The notes beneath the pieces are model-generated. The model did no database searches and was not told the origin of the DNA. It worked only from the letters and a program-made list of their open reading frames with translations. This document shows positions 45,916 through 57,209 of a DNA stretch of 64,000 nucleotides, piece by piece. The stretch covers positions 16,490,917 through 16,554,916 of the forward strand of contig NC_087261.1 in assembly GCF_037042905.1 (NCBI RefSeq), written 5' to 3'. The DNA comes from Lytechinus pictus (lineage: Eukaryota > Echinodermata > Echinoidea > Temnopleuroida > Toxopneustidae). The translations under genes and the position numbers were made by a program. Every line of letters begins with the position of its first letter. The stretch's first letter is position 1.

Positions 45916-48440
45916 TTATGTCCCATATCTTTCTGGTGGTTTGATATGTCTGCCATATTTGGTAGGGTAACCTTGCTTAGGCTGGGTTGTGCTTTGAGAT
46001 GTGTTTTGAGGGGTATGTGGTGGGTTGTCATGAGGAGTTTGAGTCTGATTATTGTATTCATCATTTTGATGTAGTGGATTCAGACTTTCTTTTGTTTTGA
46101 TGAGATCTTTACGATTTCGACGGTAGTCTATGCCTTCAGCATGTACAATGTATGAGCGTGGCTCTTTACAAATCCTCACAACGATTGCTTTTTGCCAAAT
46201 TTTAGGATTTCTTGTACTTCGCATCCTAACGACATCTCCAATAGCCAGGTTGGGGAGATAATGTGTTGTTTTGTCATGAAACATTTTCTGTTTCTCTTGT
46301 TGTTTCTTGAGCTTTTTGTTGATGTTCTGTTGCGTTTTAGGTTTTAGTAACCTCTTGTTCGTTGGAAGGGGTGTTCTTGTCCTTCGTCCCATTAGTAGTC
46401 AAGCAGGAGAAGCATCTAAACCTTCCAAAGGTGTGTTGCGATATTGCAGCAATGCTAGATGTATATCGCTAGATTTGCGCAGCAAATTTTTTGCTATTTT
46501 GACAGCGCTTTCAGCTTTCCCATTGGATTTGGGATATCCGGGGGAGCTAGTTACATGTTTGAATTTATACTCCTGGCTGAATTTTTTAAATTCGCTTGAA
46601 GCATAACATGGCCCATTATCTGATACGAATTCGCTCGGTATCCCATATCTAGCAAAATGCTCTTTGCAGTGCTTTATGACTGTTGATGTTGTCATGTTTT
46701 TTAGTTCGCAAAGTTCAAAGAAACTAGAGTAATAGTCTACAAGTATTAAATGGTACTTTCCAATGATGCATATGGGTATCTCTTCCACATCAACATCATC
46801 ACTTTGATTGGCTAGGAATTTTCTACTGAGGCAGTCGGATATGAAAAGATTGACGCCCTTTTCATAATTATGTTACGCGCAGATCATATTTTTGCAGATT
46901 GAGGAGCATTTTTTGGAGTCGCGGTGGGGAAGCATACAGTGGTTTCTTGAATATTGTTTCAAGAGGTTTATGATCCGTTTCCACATCCATTGTGCGTCCA
47001 AATATGTACTGGTGAAATTTCTTACAACCAAATACGATGGCGGCTAGCTCCTCAATCTGGGCATATCGTGTCTGGGTATCGGTAAATGCTTTTGACGCAT
47101 ATTCCACTGGATGTCCATTTTGTAGTAGGACTGCGCCTGTGCCTGCTTGCGATGCATCTACACTTAACTTGACTGGTTCACTTACATCATAGTACTTTAA
47201 CACTGGAGCATTTGTTAATGCTTCTTTAAAAGCTTTGAAACTTGCTTCTCTTTTGTCATCCCAGTGCCATGCAACATCTTTTTCTAGCAGTACTCTAATT
47301 GGTGCTGATTTCTCTGCCAAGTTAGGGATAAACTTGCCCAAGTAGTTTACCATTCCTAGGAATTGTTGTACACCCTTTTTACTCTGTGGGGTAGGCATTT
47401 TTGTGATTGCCTCTATTTTCTTTGGGTCTGGTTTTAGGCCTTCTCTTGATACAATGTGTCCCATGTATGTGACCTGTGTTTGCCTGATATGGCATTTGAC
47501 TGGGTTGAGTTTGATGCATTTTCTCTGCACCTACCTAGTACTTGCTTCAACCTTTGATCATGGACACTTTCTGAGGGGCCATATATTAGAATGTCATCTA
47601 CCAGAACCTCTACACCTTCTATGTCGCTAAACATATCGGTCATAATTCTCTGAAATATCTCACTAGCAGAGTTGATTCCAAAAAGTAACCTAAAAAATCT
47701 ATATCTGCCGTAGGGCGTATTAAATGTGAGAAGTTTTGAACTCTCATCATCAAGAGGAATCTGCCAGAAACCGCAATTAGCATCTAATGTACTAAAGATC
47801 TGTGCGCCGGCTAGATTGTCAGTAATGTCATCAATTGTCTTCATCGGGTATTGTGGTCTTTTTATTGCTTTATTTAAGTCCCTAGGATCTAGGCATATTC
47901 TTACCTTATTTTCCCCTTTTTTGCTACTGTGACCATCGAACTTACCCACTGTGTTGGTTCTGTTTGCTTTACTATCACACCCATTTCTTCCATTCTATTG
48001 AGCTCATTTTTCATTCCTTGTTTTATTGCTACTGGGACTTTCCTTGGAGGATGGATGGTTGGACTGATTGATTTATCCACATCTAGATGCTGTGGTTCCC
48101 CCATACATCCAATGCCTTCAAACACGTCTTTGTATTGGTTTCAAAAATTATCATCTTTTATTGAATCTGCCCTCTTTACAAAGCCTAGTAATTCAGATGA
48201 CTCAAGTCCAAGTATGGATTGGGCATCTCTATCAATCACCTCATACTCAATGTTATGGAATTTGTTCTTTCTCACACATGTTAGGGTGCATGTTCCCAAA
48301 TGTGATTTTTCAACGTGTTCTGTGTATGACATTAATCTTGCTTTTGACTTGCCAATTTTTGGCATCCCTAGCTTTTTATAAGCCTTAGCAGCCAGTATGT
48401 TGCATTGAGCACCTGTATCAATTTTGAATTGAGCACTTTT
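45916..48440 (-). pseudogene. pol remnant of the LTR element
   Basis: Protease starts near 48430 with 'FKIDTGAQCNIL' (DTG active site) and runs to 48141. RT (48125-47434) has 'LDANCGFWQIPL', 'TPYGRYRF' and 'VLVDDILIYG', the YxDD-type box as LVDD. RNase H (47530-46868) has 'LSVDASQAGTGAVLLQ' and 'TDHKPLETIFKKPL'. The integrase resumes only at 'GKYHLILVDYYS' (about 46745), then 'SDNGPCYASSEF' and 'NGKAES', giving the second D and the E of DDE. The HHCC finger and the first D are missing, because 'DVEEIPICII' joins directly to the core. A TGA interrupts near 46397, followed by the C-terminal domain ('GDVVRMRS') to 45916. Confidence 0.9.
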
Positions 48441-49411
48441 GGTTGTTGCTTTTTCTTTATGCCTGTTTTTGTCAGAAAGAAATGTAAGATTGACATACCA
48501 TTCTTTTGTCGATTTCTCCTCTTTCTGCTGGACTCCTCTGATGGCGTCGACGTGGAACTCTTCACTGTCGGCATCACTGTATTCACTGTCCTGTTGGATG
48601 TCATGGATCCCTCTTTGCTGGGGCGCTGACCCTTTTTGTTGCGAGTTCGTCCTCTAGATGGAACCTTCCTTGATGAACGGTCTCTGTCATCTCGATCCCT
48701 ATCTCGACACATGGAGCTGAAATGGTTCATCTTTTTGCAGGTATGGCATTCTTTGCCATATGCAGGGCATTTTCTGGGTGGATGCTTATTTCCACACTTA
48801 GGGCATGTCTTCCTATTCATCGATGTCGCCTGCATTGCATGAATGTTCTGTTTGGGCTTCAGCTCTGCAATATGTTGTGAAGTTATTTCAGTTGCCTTGC
48901 AAATGTCTATTGCTTTATCTAAAGACAAATCTTTTTCTCTGAGTAATCGTGCTCTGGTGCCATTATTACGTATTCCAACAACAATTCTGTCTTTTATCAG
49001 ACTGTCTCGAAGATGCTCAAACTCACATGATTTAGCCTTTTTCTTCAAGTCTGTGACGAGCTGGTCAAATGACTCATTTTCATGTTGAAATCTTGCGTTG
49101 AATACATGTCTCTCAAAAGTCACGTTGGACTGTGGCTCAAAATGTACAGTGAATTTCTCCAGCAAGTCTTTTAATGTCGGTTCTACAGGTTGTCCTGACG
49201 ATGAAATGTCCTGCTCGAAAGAAAATGTGTTATAAATCTCCAACGCCGCTTCACTAATTATATGAAGCAGTGTCGCCGTTTGTACTTTTGAGTCCTTTTT
49301 GTCAAGTCCACTAGCCGTTCAATACAGCTCAAAACGCTGTTTCCACCTCTTCCAATTATCTATGATGTTGCCCTGTAGAGAAAAGGCTTCTGGTGGTCGC
49401 ATGCCATCCAT
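48368..49411 (-). pseudogene. gag of the LTR element, with an internal stop
   Basis: ATG at 49409-49411 opens 'MDGMRPPEAFSLQGN' and a 'NWKRWKQRFELY' capsid-like start. A TGA at 49319-49321 then interrupts. The frame continues through a capsid region to two cysteine motifs, 'CPKCGNKHPPRKC' and 'CHTCKKMNHFSSMC', of nucleocapsid type, then a basic Arg/Lys/Ser stretch. The overlap with protease needs a frame change, which may be natural. About 350 residues is a normal length for Gypsy-like gag. Confidence 0.9.
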
Positions 49412-49436
49412 TTTCACTAGAAACAGTCAGTTTTTA

Positions 49437-49449
49437 ACTTCTGACACCA
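49437..49449 (-). promoter_or_regulatory. Primer binding site, tRNA-Leu type
   Basis: TGGTGTCAGAAGT on the minus strand, directly next to the 5' LTR. It is complementary to the 3' end (ACTTCTGACACCA) known for metazoan tRNA-Leu(CAG). Confidence 0.8.
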
Positions 49450-49706
49450 TGTAGAGTTCCAGTTACACAATATTTAGGAGGCTTGAGAGACACGTGTGTA
49501 TAGTTTGACTACTTTATTGGAACTGAATTCATTTGTACAATTAACTTTCATTTTAGCATGGATAGAGAGTAGTACAGAGTACTTCATCTCATTGGAATGT
49601 GTGGTTACCCAATTCATCATCTTGTGATGTCTCACACAAAGAAGTTTCACAGAAATTATCTAAAGTCCTTTCACTTTAGTATAACTATGATTTCCCAATC
49701 ATAACA
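49450..49706 (-). repeat. 5' LTR
   Basis: 257 bp, differing from the other LTR at AATTCATT, GTGTGG and CCCAATTC. Should contain the element's promoter; no TATA box is obvious. Confidence 0.95.
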
Positions 49707-49711
49707 ACCAT

Positions 49712-50185
49712 TTATTAGAAGGTGAGTTCACCCTGACAGAAGTTTATTGTAAAAAAATAGCAGGAAAAATAATTCCCCAAAAATTGTGAAAATTGGAGGA
49801 AAATTCATGAAAGATTGTGACGGCATATGCGAGCAGCTTCCTATAACACCGTGCAATATTAAAATAAATGAAGTGTCATGATTTTATAAAATAAAAAAGA
49901 AAATGTTTTTTAATTGAACCTTCAGTATTAATATTAGCATACAAACTATTTCACCCCAGCCCCTGAAAGGAAACAAATAGTCATCGTGAACCATTAAAAA
50001 ATTGAAATTATGTAATTTATATTAATATAAATATGGGACAGCTGCTCGTATATGACGTCACAAATCAAAAACTTTAATTTGTAACAACTTTCATAATCTT
50101 TGATGGATTTTTCTCAAACCTTTACCAATACTTTCTTCTATATTTTTTTTTTGTGCAACAAACTTTTTTTAGAGTAAATTCCCCT
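49712..50185. mobile_element. TTAA-family MITE, family D, interrupted by the LTR element
   Basis: GAAGGTGAGTTCACCCTGA at the left pairs loosely with AGTAAATTCCCCT before TTAA at 50186-50189. A TATGACGTCACAAA word lies near 50050. The LTR element landed at its left edge. Confidence 0.5.
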
Positions 50186-50189
50186 TTAA

Positions 50190-50580
50190 ACCAGCCAAAA
50201 AGCTCAGATCTTTCTATTTGGGCTGCAAACGCACACCACCAATAGGTTCTGCTCAAATCGGGAAGTTCCCCCTGACCCGTACCTAAATGACGTCATTCAT
50301 AGAAATAAATTCGTATAAAATAAATGATGCATCTCTGAGAACTTTTTATCACATGAATATGAATTGGGACTATTACTGCTTTATATAAGTCCAAATAAGT
50401 AATATCATTTCATTGTTATAGTATTTTATGGGGACTAAATTAGTTGCTCAAGAATAACTATCATCACGTTGCTGCAGCTAAGTGTCAGAGTAGTGTGGGA
50501 GTTCCAGGCTACCTACCGAGTAAAAGAGCTGAAAATATATCATCATGTTCTCAAAAATATCAAGAATATTTGATCAACTC
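50190..50580. other. No recognisable feature
   Basis: Non-coding sequence. Confidence 0.35.
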
Positions 50581-50585
50581 TTTAA

Positions 50586-51165
50586 GGTCAAGTCCACACC
50601 ATAAAAAAAGTTGATTTGAAGAAAAAGAGAAAAATCAAAGAAGTATAACTTGGAAAATGTCATCAAAATCGGATGTAAAATAAGATAGTTATGACATTCT
50701 AAAGTTTCGATTATTTTTCACAAAACAGTTATGTGCACAACTCAGTGATATGCAAATGAGAGAGTCGCTGATGTCCCTCACTCACTATTTCTTTTGTTTT
50801 TTATTGTTTGAATTATGCAATATTTCAATTATTACATATTTGACAATAAGGACCCTCTTTTTAGAACCACAAAATGTTAAACAATAATTCCACATGTTCA
50901 GGAGGAATAAAACTTTGTTTCATATGGCGAGGAGAAAATTAAAATATTTCATATTCATGTAATGAAATACAACAGAAATAGTGAGTGGATGATGTCATCA
51001 GCCCCTCAGTTGCATACCAACTAGGATGTTAATATAACTATTTCGCGAGATTAAGAAAAACTTTAAATGTCATAACTTTCTTATTTTACATCCGATTTTG
51101 ATTAAATTATCAGTGTTATGCTTGTTCGATTTTTCTGAGATAAGATGTGAGGGGAAGGCTTGGAA
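50586..51165. mobile_element. TTAA-flanked foldback MITE, family A
   Basis: TTAA (50582-50585) then GGTCAAGTCCACACC. Inverse end GAGGGGAAGGCTTGG. Both halves carry ATGCAAATGAGAGAG-type and GATGATGTCATCAG-type words. Confidence 0.75.
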
Positions 51166-51879
51166 AGGTACCTGTTATTTTTGTGTATTCCATAAAGTTC
51201 TCAAAATATCCCTATTCAGGTCTGATTGTAAAAACGTATCAGCTAGCGCTGCAAGCTCGCATTTTGATTGGTTAGTTATGTATATCTCAATATTAATTCT
51301 ACAACAAACTACTTAAAATCTCCATTTCATGACAGATTAACAAAAAGTTCGGCTCGCGATTTGCGCTCGCATTAATTGTTAAAAATATATTAACTCATGC
51401 ATCCTATTCAATTACAAAAGTGCTTGAATGTCCCTATCCAATTACACAAGTGCTTGAAATGTCCAGTTCTCAGACCATATGTGACTCGTCATACCGAAAT
51501 GAGAGACAACTCGGAATTTTTCAAATCCAAGTTTTGTAGTGATTATTGTTTTCCGTTTCTTTACCTTTAATTTGATATATCACTCGACCCTTAAGAGTAA
51601 ATAATAGTGGAGATATTAGCCTTATAATGCAAGAAGAATTGGGCTTTTGAAAATAAAAATCAAGAGAAAAACGCCTTCGAAGTTTGACATCCGTTTTGAA
51701 TCCGCTCCATGAAAAAATCTATTTTGCCACCGCAGAGCTAACCGAAATGTCCTAGCAACCGCTTGCCAAAGAAGGCGAAACGATTGACCAATGAGGAGGC
51801 TGCATTTGGAACAATAGCGAACTTGCAGGTCACGCGCGACTGCAAGACGAAACAAAGTTAATGTTTTGGTTCTATATGT

Positions 51880-52609
51880 CAATCCACTGATCTTCTATAC
51901 AGATCAGTGTAATAGCTCCATAGATATACTGGGGTTTTATAATTATATTCGTGAAAGAAATAATTGTCATGATCTCCCTTTTTAATGAAATAAAAGGCAG
52001 GGAGAAAAGGTCGGACCTAAAACCAGTGAGGAGGGAGTATACCAATGATTTTCATTGTATCATCATCTTGTTTTTTAAATAATAATAACAATTTCATATA
52101 CCGCAAATTGCCTCTATGCGGTTGTTTGAATGTCGATGCGTTTACTCTCACATGTAATCTATCAAGCGAGTCATTATGACCTAAACTTTAACCGCATGTT
52201 CTAATAAAAAGAACTATCTGTTGTAAAATGGTAAGGTAAGCCTTAAAAATATTTCAATTTGAACCTTATCTTTATACGAAAGGCTTGTGTGATCATGTTT
52301 TATGAATGCTTATGTTAGATTGAGGCAGTGAGAACAAAAAACGTGAATAATTTGCTCAATATCGTCTATTATCGATTTTTTTTGGGGGGGTATAATTATT
52401 TACAGCATTGGAATGATTTAAAATTAGTATGAAAAAAAAAACAAAGATATATTAATGAAAAAAAAGTTATAGTGATTCTAAAACTGATTCCGGAAAAAAA
52501 CCCTGGCATAAACGTCTTAACTCTACAACAAAAAGAGCGAGGAGGTACCCTGAGTAAAATCCCGCCACAATTATTTCCAACAAAGGATAGATTAGGGGAG
52601 TTAAGATTT
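51880..52609. other. Non-coding
   Basis: No gene or repeat recognised; a G7 run follows T10 at 52376. Confidence 0.35.
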
Positions 52610-52738
52610 TTTTTGTAACTAACAAGTGCACACCTAGTTACCAAGAATGCATACAACATTCCACTTATTTGAATGCAGGATAAACCCCGGGCTTCCTATG
52701 TATAGTCAGGCACCTTGGACCACTCGGCCACGACACCT
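52610..52738 (-). mobile_element. tRNA-headed SINE, minus copy
   Basis: On the minus strand, GTGTCGTGGCCGAGTGGTC and CTATACATAGGAAGCCCGGG match the plus copy, then GGTGTGCACTTGTTA before a poly-A-like tail. About 35 bp of the head end is deleted (the B box is broken). Confidence 0.7.
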
Positions 52739-52789
52739 CCACGAATGCTGATTTTCGGATCGATATCAAGCACAAACAATATTTTGGTT

Positions 52790-52976
52790 GTGCCGTGGCC
52801 GAGTGGTATAAGGCGCCTGGCTATACATAAAAAGTCCGGGGTTCGATCCCCGGCCGCGGCACCTATGCCTGTGAGCAAGGCATTTAATGTGCAATGCTAT
52901 TTTATCCTGCTTTCAAATAAATGGAAATTCTATAGGCATTATTGGTAGCTTGGTGTGCACTTGTTAAAAAAAAAAA
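52790..52976 (+). mobile_element. tRNA-headed SINE, plus copy
   Basis: GTGCCGTGGCCGAGTGGTAT carries a Ser/Leu-type D arm and GGGGTTCGATCCCC a B box with a 6-base loop. GTGCCGT pairs with GCGGCAC as an acceptor stem. The anticodon arm does not pair, so it is not a working tRNA. The body ends in GGTGTGCACTTGTTA plus A11. Confidence 0.8.
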
Positions 52977-53149
52977 TATATATTCTAACGCAGTAATACA
53001 GATAAAGAATCAGAAGATTGTTGCAAATGCCTTGTGCAACAATGATGTCTTTGTAAGATTGAATGATTAAAGAAAGAACAATAAAAGCTGTTCGATATTT
53101 TTTCGCATGTGTTCACTCTCAAACATATAAAGAGGATTTTTACAAATAA
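52977..53149. other. No recognisable feature
   Basis: Short AT-rich gap. Confidence 0.35.
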
Positions 53150-53945
53150 GACGAAGAATGGAGGAAAAATACGGTGGGCGTGGGCAGGAAAGAGGAAGAA
53201 GAAAGAACGGCTGTGAACAAAAATTAGAAGATCGAATGGGGAGAAGAACGAATAATACAGAACAACAAAAGAAATAAGAGGAAAAAGGATGAGGAATAAG
53301 ACGGTGGGGTGAGCAAGAGAGAGGAATAAGAAGGAAAAAAGGGGGAAGAAATGAGGTTAAAAAATATTGAGAGCAGATCGACGGGGGAGAAGAAAAAGAA
53401 ATGGAGGGGGGAAGGAATAAGATGGTGGGAATGGGCAGGGGAGAGGAAGAAGGAAAACATAATTATATAAAGAGGAACGAAAGAAAAAAAGAGGAATAAG
53501 GCGGTGGGTGAGGGAGGGAGAAAACAAAGAAGGAAAAAAGAAAGAAAACCGGCAAAAAGAGAGAAGATCGAAGGGTGAGAAGAACGAAAAACAGAATTAT
53601 GTAAATAGAAACGAAAACAAGAAGAAAAGGGGGAAAATTGAAAAAAAAGGCAAAAGAGAAGAAGGAAAGGAGGAGGAAAAATCGGCAGAGAAAAAAAAAG
53701 ATCGAAAGGGAAGAAAGAAAAACAGATTAAGAGGGACGAAAGAATTAAAGAAGAGAAAGGGGGTGAGATAGAATAGGGGAGAGGGGTTAGAGAGAGGAGA
53801 CCGAATGACCTGAATAAGAAGAGCGAACGAAAAGGGGGAGAGAGGAAGAAATGAAACATAAGAAAGACGAAAGAAGTAGGTAAGAGAATAAGAGAGAGGG
53901 AAAGAGAGAATAGATCTGGACACAGTCGAATGGAACAACATGACA
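53150..53945. repeat. 800-bp purine-rich tract
   Basis: The plus strand is almost entirely A and G (GAAAGAAAA, GGAGGAAAA, GAAGAAGG types) with rare pyrimidines. Long frames on either strand (Ser/Phe/Leu-rich or Lys/Glu-rich) are artefacts. Confidence 0.9.
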
Positions 53946-54665
53946 ATGACTTTTATTAAATGTTTATTTCAATATGTGTATTTTAAATGCTGATATTTTC
54001 AATCAATGTCTTTATCCAAAAAAATGCACTAAACCTTCTGCATGGTCGTTTCGGCCATTTTTCATTGGTCGACGTTAGCTGTCTCAGACTTTCTGTTTGT
54101 ACAGTTATTTCTTTCGCTTTCTCTATCGTTCATTCAAACATGATAAAAATTGAGGGCAACAATGTCTTGATTATAAATAATTGGAAATAATGAAGCCCAC
54201 CAAGCTTTCTACATAAATTTTGTTTCTTTTGTTAAAGATACTGCAGATCAATTAACTCACATTCACGAACAAACAATACTTTTAAGGATTGTAAACCCTT
54301 TCTTTTGAAAATGTTCTCTCTTGAAAACATCCCGATCACTTGCAAATGATGGAGAGAATCTTCAACAGTTCCATGTTATGTTTAATGAAATTAATCCTCG
54401 CAAACAAACCGTGTTCTGAATACTTTGCGTCTCTGCATGACTTTTATTTCGCGATTATAGCCAGGCTAATACTCTAAATCCGGTATCAATATATCGCTAA
54501 TACCCCCGCCTGGTACTATTATCACCAAAAAATAACCCTTTAGAAGTAGTATCCCGTTTGTTAACTATTGTCAAGAAGCCCCCCTTTTGAATTTCAGAAT
54601 ACGTATTGAAATCGATGCTTTTGATCTTTCTTTTGAAGCTGAATCATTGAACCGATCGATCGATC
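53946..54665. other. Non-coding
   Basis: A CGATCGATCGATCGA run at 54654-54668 is the only notable feature. Confidence 0.35.
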
Positions 54666-55162
54666 GAGCGAGCGGCCGCCGCCAGCTGTACACGAGTTTA
54701 AATGAATAGCCAATCAACAATGGCATACGTTGCTAGGGGCGGAGCTTAGTATGAAGCGAAATTCGATCAAGTCGAACGTGCCAAGTATCAGAAATTTTCG
54801 AATTGACCGAAAAAAACACTCGCAGAAAAACTGTTTTTTTATCATATTCCCGTCATCAATTTCACTCATCTTTTTCACAGAGTAATTATGAAACATGGAA
54901 GAATCAGAAAATGAAAAAAAAAAAAATCTTCACAATTTTGACTTTTTTATTTGTGTGTCGAATTCCAAGGAATTTTGATTTGCGACTTGTCTCTCATTTC
55001 GGTATGATCGATCACATATTAACAAATTTGGCGCTCTTATTAGATTAATGAATAAGAGATAAATTTAATAATTAAATCGTCCCTTTTTTTAGAATGGAAT
55101 ATCGACAGGTTTCATCTCGTGGTTAGGAAGAGGAATAGAAAGATATTCATCATTTTCATACA

Positions 55163-55232
55163 GTGGCGTAACTACAAGGGGGGGGGGATGTCTCCTCCCC
55201 CCCCCCTCATCGGCTGCCCCCCCCCCCCCCCC

Positions 55233-55270
<38 letters not shown>
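55163..55270. repeat. G9, C11, C18 and A37 homopolymer cluster at a GGCG-type end
   Basis: CAGTGGCGTAACTACAAG precedes the G-run. The order G-run, C-runs and A-run resembles an element terminus with a very long tail, cut down to almost nothing. Confidence 0.55.
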
Positions 55271-55554
55271 GGGGAAAAGGAGAAAAAGAGGGAGAAAGGA
55301 AGAGAAACGTATTGGGAAAGAAGAAATTGTTCATTATAATGTTATATTACAATGTTTATTATAATAATTATATTATGTTATATTACATAAGAAACAATTT
55401 TTCCCATTACTTTATGAAACATAATTTGCTCAGGGCCTATGTATTTATTGTTCCTGGTGCTCGCATTGTCTAACGAGATATATAATCCTGTACATTTCCT
55501 CGCACTCTGAGTTATTATTTTAAGTTGTGAATTATGCTTCTTTTTCATGACTAC
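55271..55554. other. No recognisable feature
   Basis: AT-rich non-coding sequence. Confidence 0.35.
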
Positions 55555-55558
55555 TTAA

Positions 55559-56128
55559 AGGGGTGGTCCGGGCTGAAAGTATTTAAGGCTTAATAAATAG
55601 AGTAGAATTCACTGAGCAAAATGCTGAAAATTTCATCAAAATCGGATAATAAATAACAAAGTTATTGAAATTTAAAGTTTAGCAATATTTTGTGAAAACA
55701 GTCGTCATGAATATTCATTAGGTGGGCTGATGATGTCACATCTCCACTTGTTCTTTTGTATTTTATTATATGAAATTAGGTTTCTTCAAAAAATTTCCTC
55801 CAAGAACTAGAAAAATTGGATTGACAACTGATTTAGTGCATTAGATATTTATTGCTGCAACTTATTTCATTATAAGGGAGACATATTATTCACACAAGTA
55901 TGAAATAATGAAAAAAAATTATGATTTATGTAATAACATAAGAAAACAGAAAGTGGAGATGTGACATCATCAGCCCACCTAATGAATATTCATGACGACT
56001 GTTTTCACAAAATATTGCTAAACTTTAAAAACTTTATTATTTGTTATCCGATTTTGAAGAAATTTTCGGCATTTTGCTCAGTGAATACTACTCTATGTAT
56101 TAACATATAAATATTTTCAGCCCGGCCG
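55559..56128. mobile_element. TTAA-flanked foldback MITE, family B
   Basis: TTAA (55555-55558), then AGGGGTGGTCCGGGCTG. The inverse end CAGCCCGGCC breaks off before the expected ACCACCCCT and TTAA. Both halves carry ATTTCATCAAAATCGGATAA, TCATGAATATTCATTAGG and TGATGATGTCACATCTCCAC or their inverses. Confidence 0.85.
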
Positions 56129-57135
56129 GCAAAATTGAATGGTATACCATTGAAATACCATACACCATACACCATTGATATACCATTGGAATACCATTCG
56201 CACAGCACCCATCATACACCAATGGTATACCATTCAAGCCCCAATGGTATACCATTCAAACTAATTTAAATAATTGGGACGTTACTATTACCATATTCAT
56301 GAGCACCATTTACCATTCATATACCATTGATCAAACACCATTCACCATTGATCTACCATGGCCACTATAGACAGGTTTACCATTGACCACCATTCAGCCA
56401 CCATTCACTGTCCTACCATTTACCATTCAGCCACCGTTCACTGGACACCATTGGTCTACCATTCACCTTACACCATTCACCATACACCATTCGCCTACCA
56501 TTCACCATACACCGTTGACCTACCATTCACCGTACACCATTCGCGTACCATTCACCGTACACCATTCACGTACCATTCACCATACATCATTCGCCTACCA
56601 TTCACCATACACCGTACACCTACCATTCACCGTACACCATTCGCGTACCATTCACCGTACACCATTCGCGTACCATTCACCATAAACCATTCGCCTACCA
56701 TTCACCATACACCGTACACCTACCATTCACCGTACACCATTCGCGTACCATTCACCGTACACCATTCACCTACCATTCACCATACACCGTTCACCATTGC
56801 CCTACCATTCACCATACACCATTGACCTACCATACATTGTACACCATTGGCCTACCATTTACAGTTCACCATTGGCCTACCATACACCATACACCATTGA
56901 CCTACCAATCACCGTACACCATTGGCCTACCGTTCACTGTACACCATTGTCATACCATACACTCTTTACCATTGGTCAACCATTCAATTTACACCATTGG
57001 CCATACATTATAGACCACAAGTGTACTGTGAATGGTAGACCAATGGTTTACACTGAATGATAGACAGTAGACCAAAGGTGTACAATGTATAGTAGGCCAA
57101 TAAAGTACAGTGAATGGTAGACCAATGGTGAACAG
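56129..57135. repeat. 25-bp minisatellite with strand reversal at its right end
   Basis: About 35 units, typical form TACCATTCACCGTACACCAT then TCGCG or TGGCC. From 56520 to 56760 the order of variants repeats with a 100-bp, four-unit period. Near 57010 the orientation flips (GTGAATGGTAGACCAATGGT). The open frames of 155 and 87 codons follow from the period not being a multiple of 3 and are not convincing genes. Confidence 0.9.
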
Positions 57136-57209
57136 CATATATAGCTCGGGTTAATGGTAGGTTTGATAATGGATTAAGTATGCACAAGAAAAAAATGATG
57201 AAAACAGTT

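Larger units (their letters stand above)
45025..49706 (-). mobile_element. LTR retrotransposon (Ty3/Gypsy-like), recent but defective
   Basis: 4,682 bp in minus orientation, flanked by ACCAT at 45020-45024 and 49707-49711. The order from the right is 5' LTR, primer site, gag, protease, RT, RNase H, integrase, polypurine tract, 3' LTR. The LTRs differ at about 5 of 257 sites, so insertion was recent. Coding damage includes a gag stop, shifts in pol and loss of the integrase zinc finger. The 630 bp between the integrase end and the polypurine tract are non-coding. Confidence 0.95.
51477..55020. mobile_element. Possible 3.5-kb TIR element
   Basis: CATACCGAAATGAGAGACAA near 51491 is mirrored by TTGTCTCTCATTTCGGTATG near 54987. 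Both ends also carry a CCTAGCAAC(C/G) word further in (51751 and about 54730). The arms are diverged over about 400 bp. No transposase was found; the interior has SINEs and a purine-rich tract. It may instead be two copies of a smaller element. Confidence 0.4.

Noticed and set aside
45862..49088. Several plus-strand frames
   Set aside because: Antisense to the LTR element's gag and pol.
52790..52862. Functional tRNA-Ser or tRNA-Leu gene
   Set aside because: Acceptor pairs, but the anticodon arm does not and the T loop has six bases; a SINE body and A-tail follow.
53224..53946. 240-codon minus-strand open frame rich in Ser, Phe, Leu and Pro
   Set aside because: Antisense of a purine-rich tract; composition explains the openness.
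56358..57060. 155- and 87-codon repetitive open frames
   Set aside because: Products of the 25-bp minisatellite, no independent coding signal.
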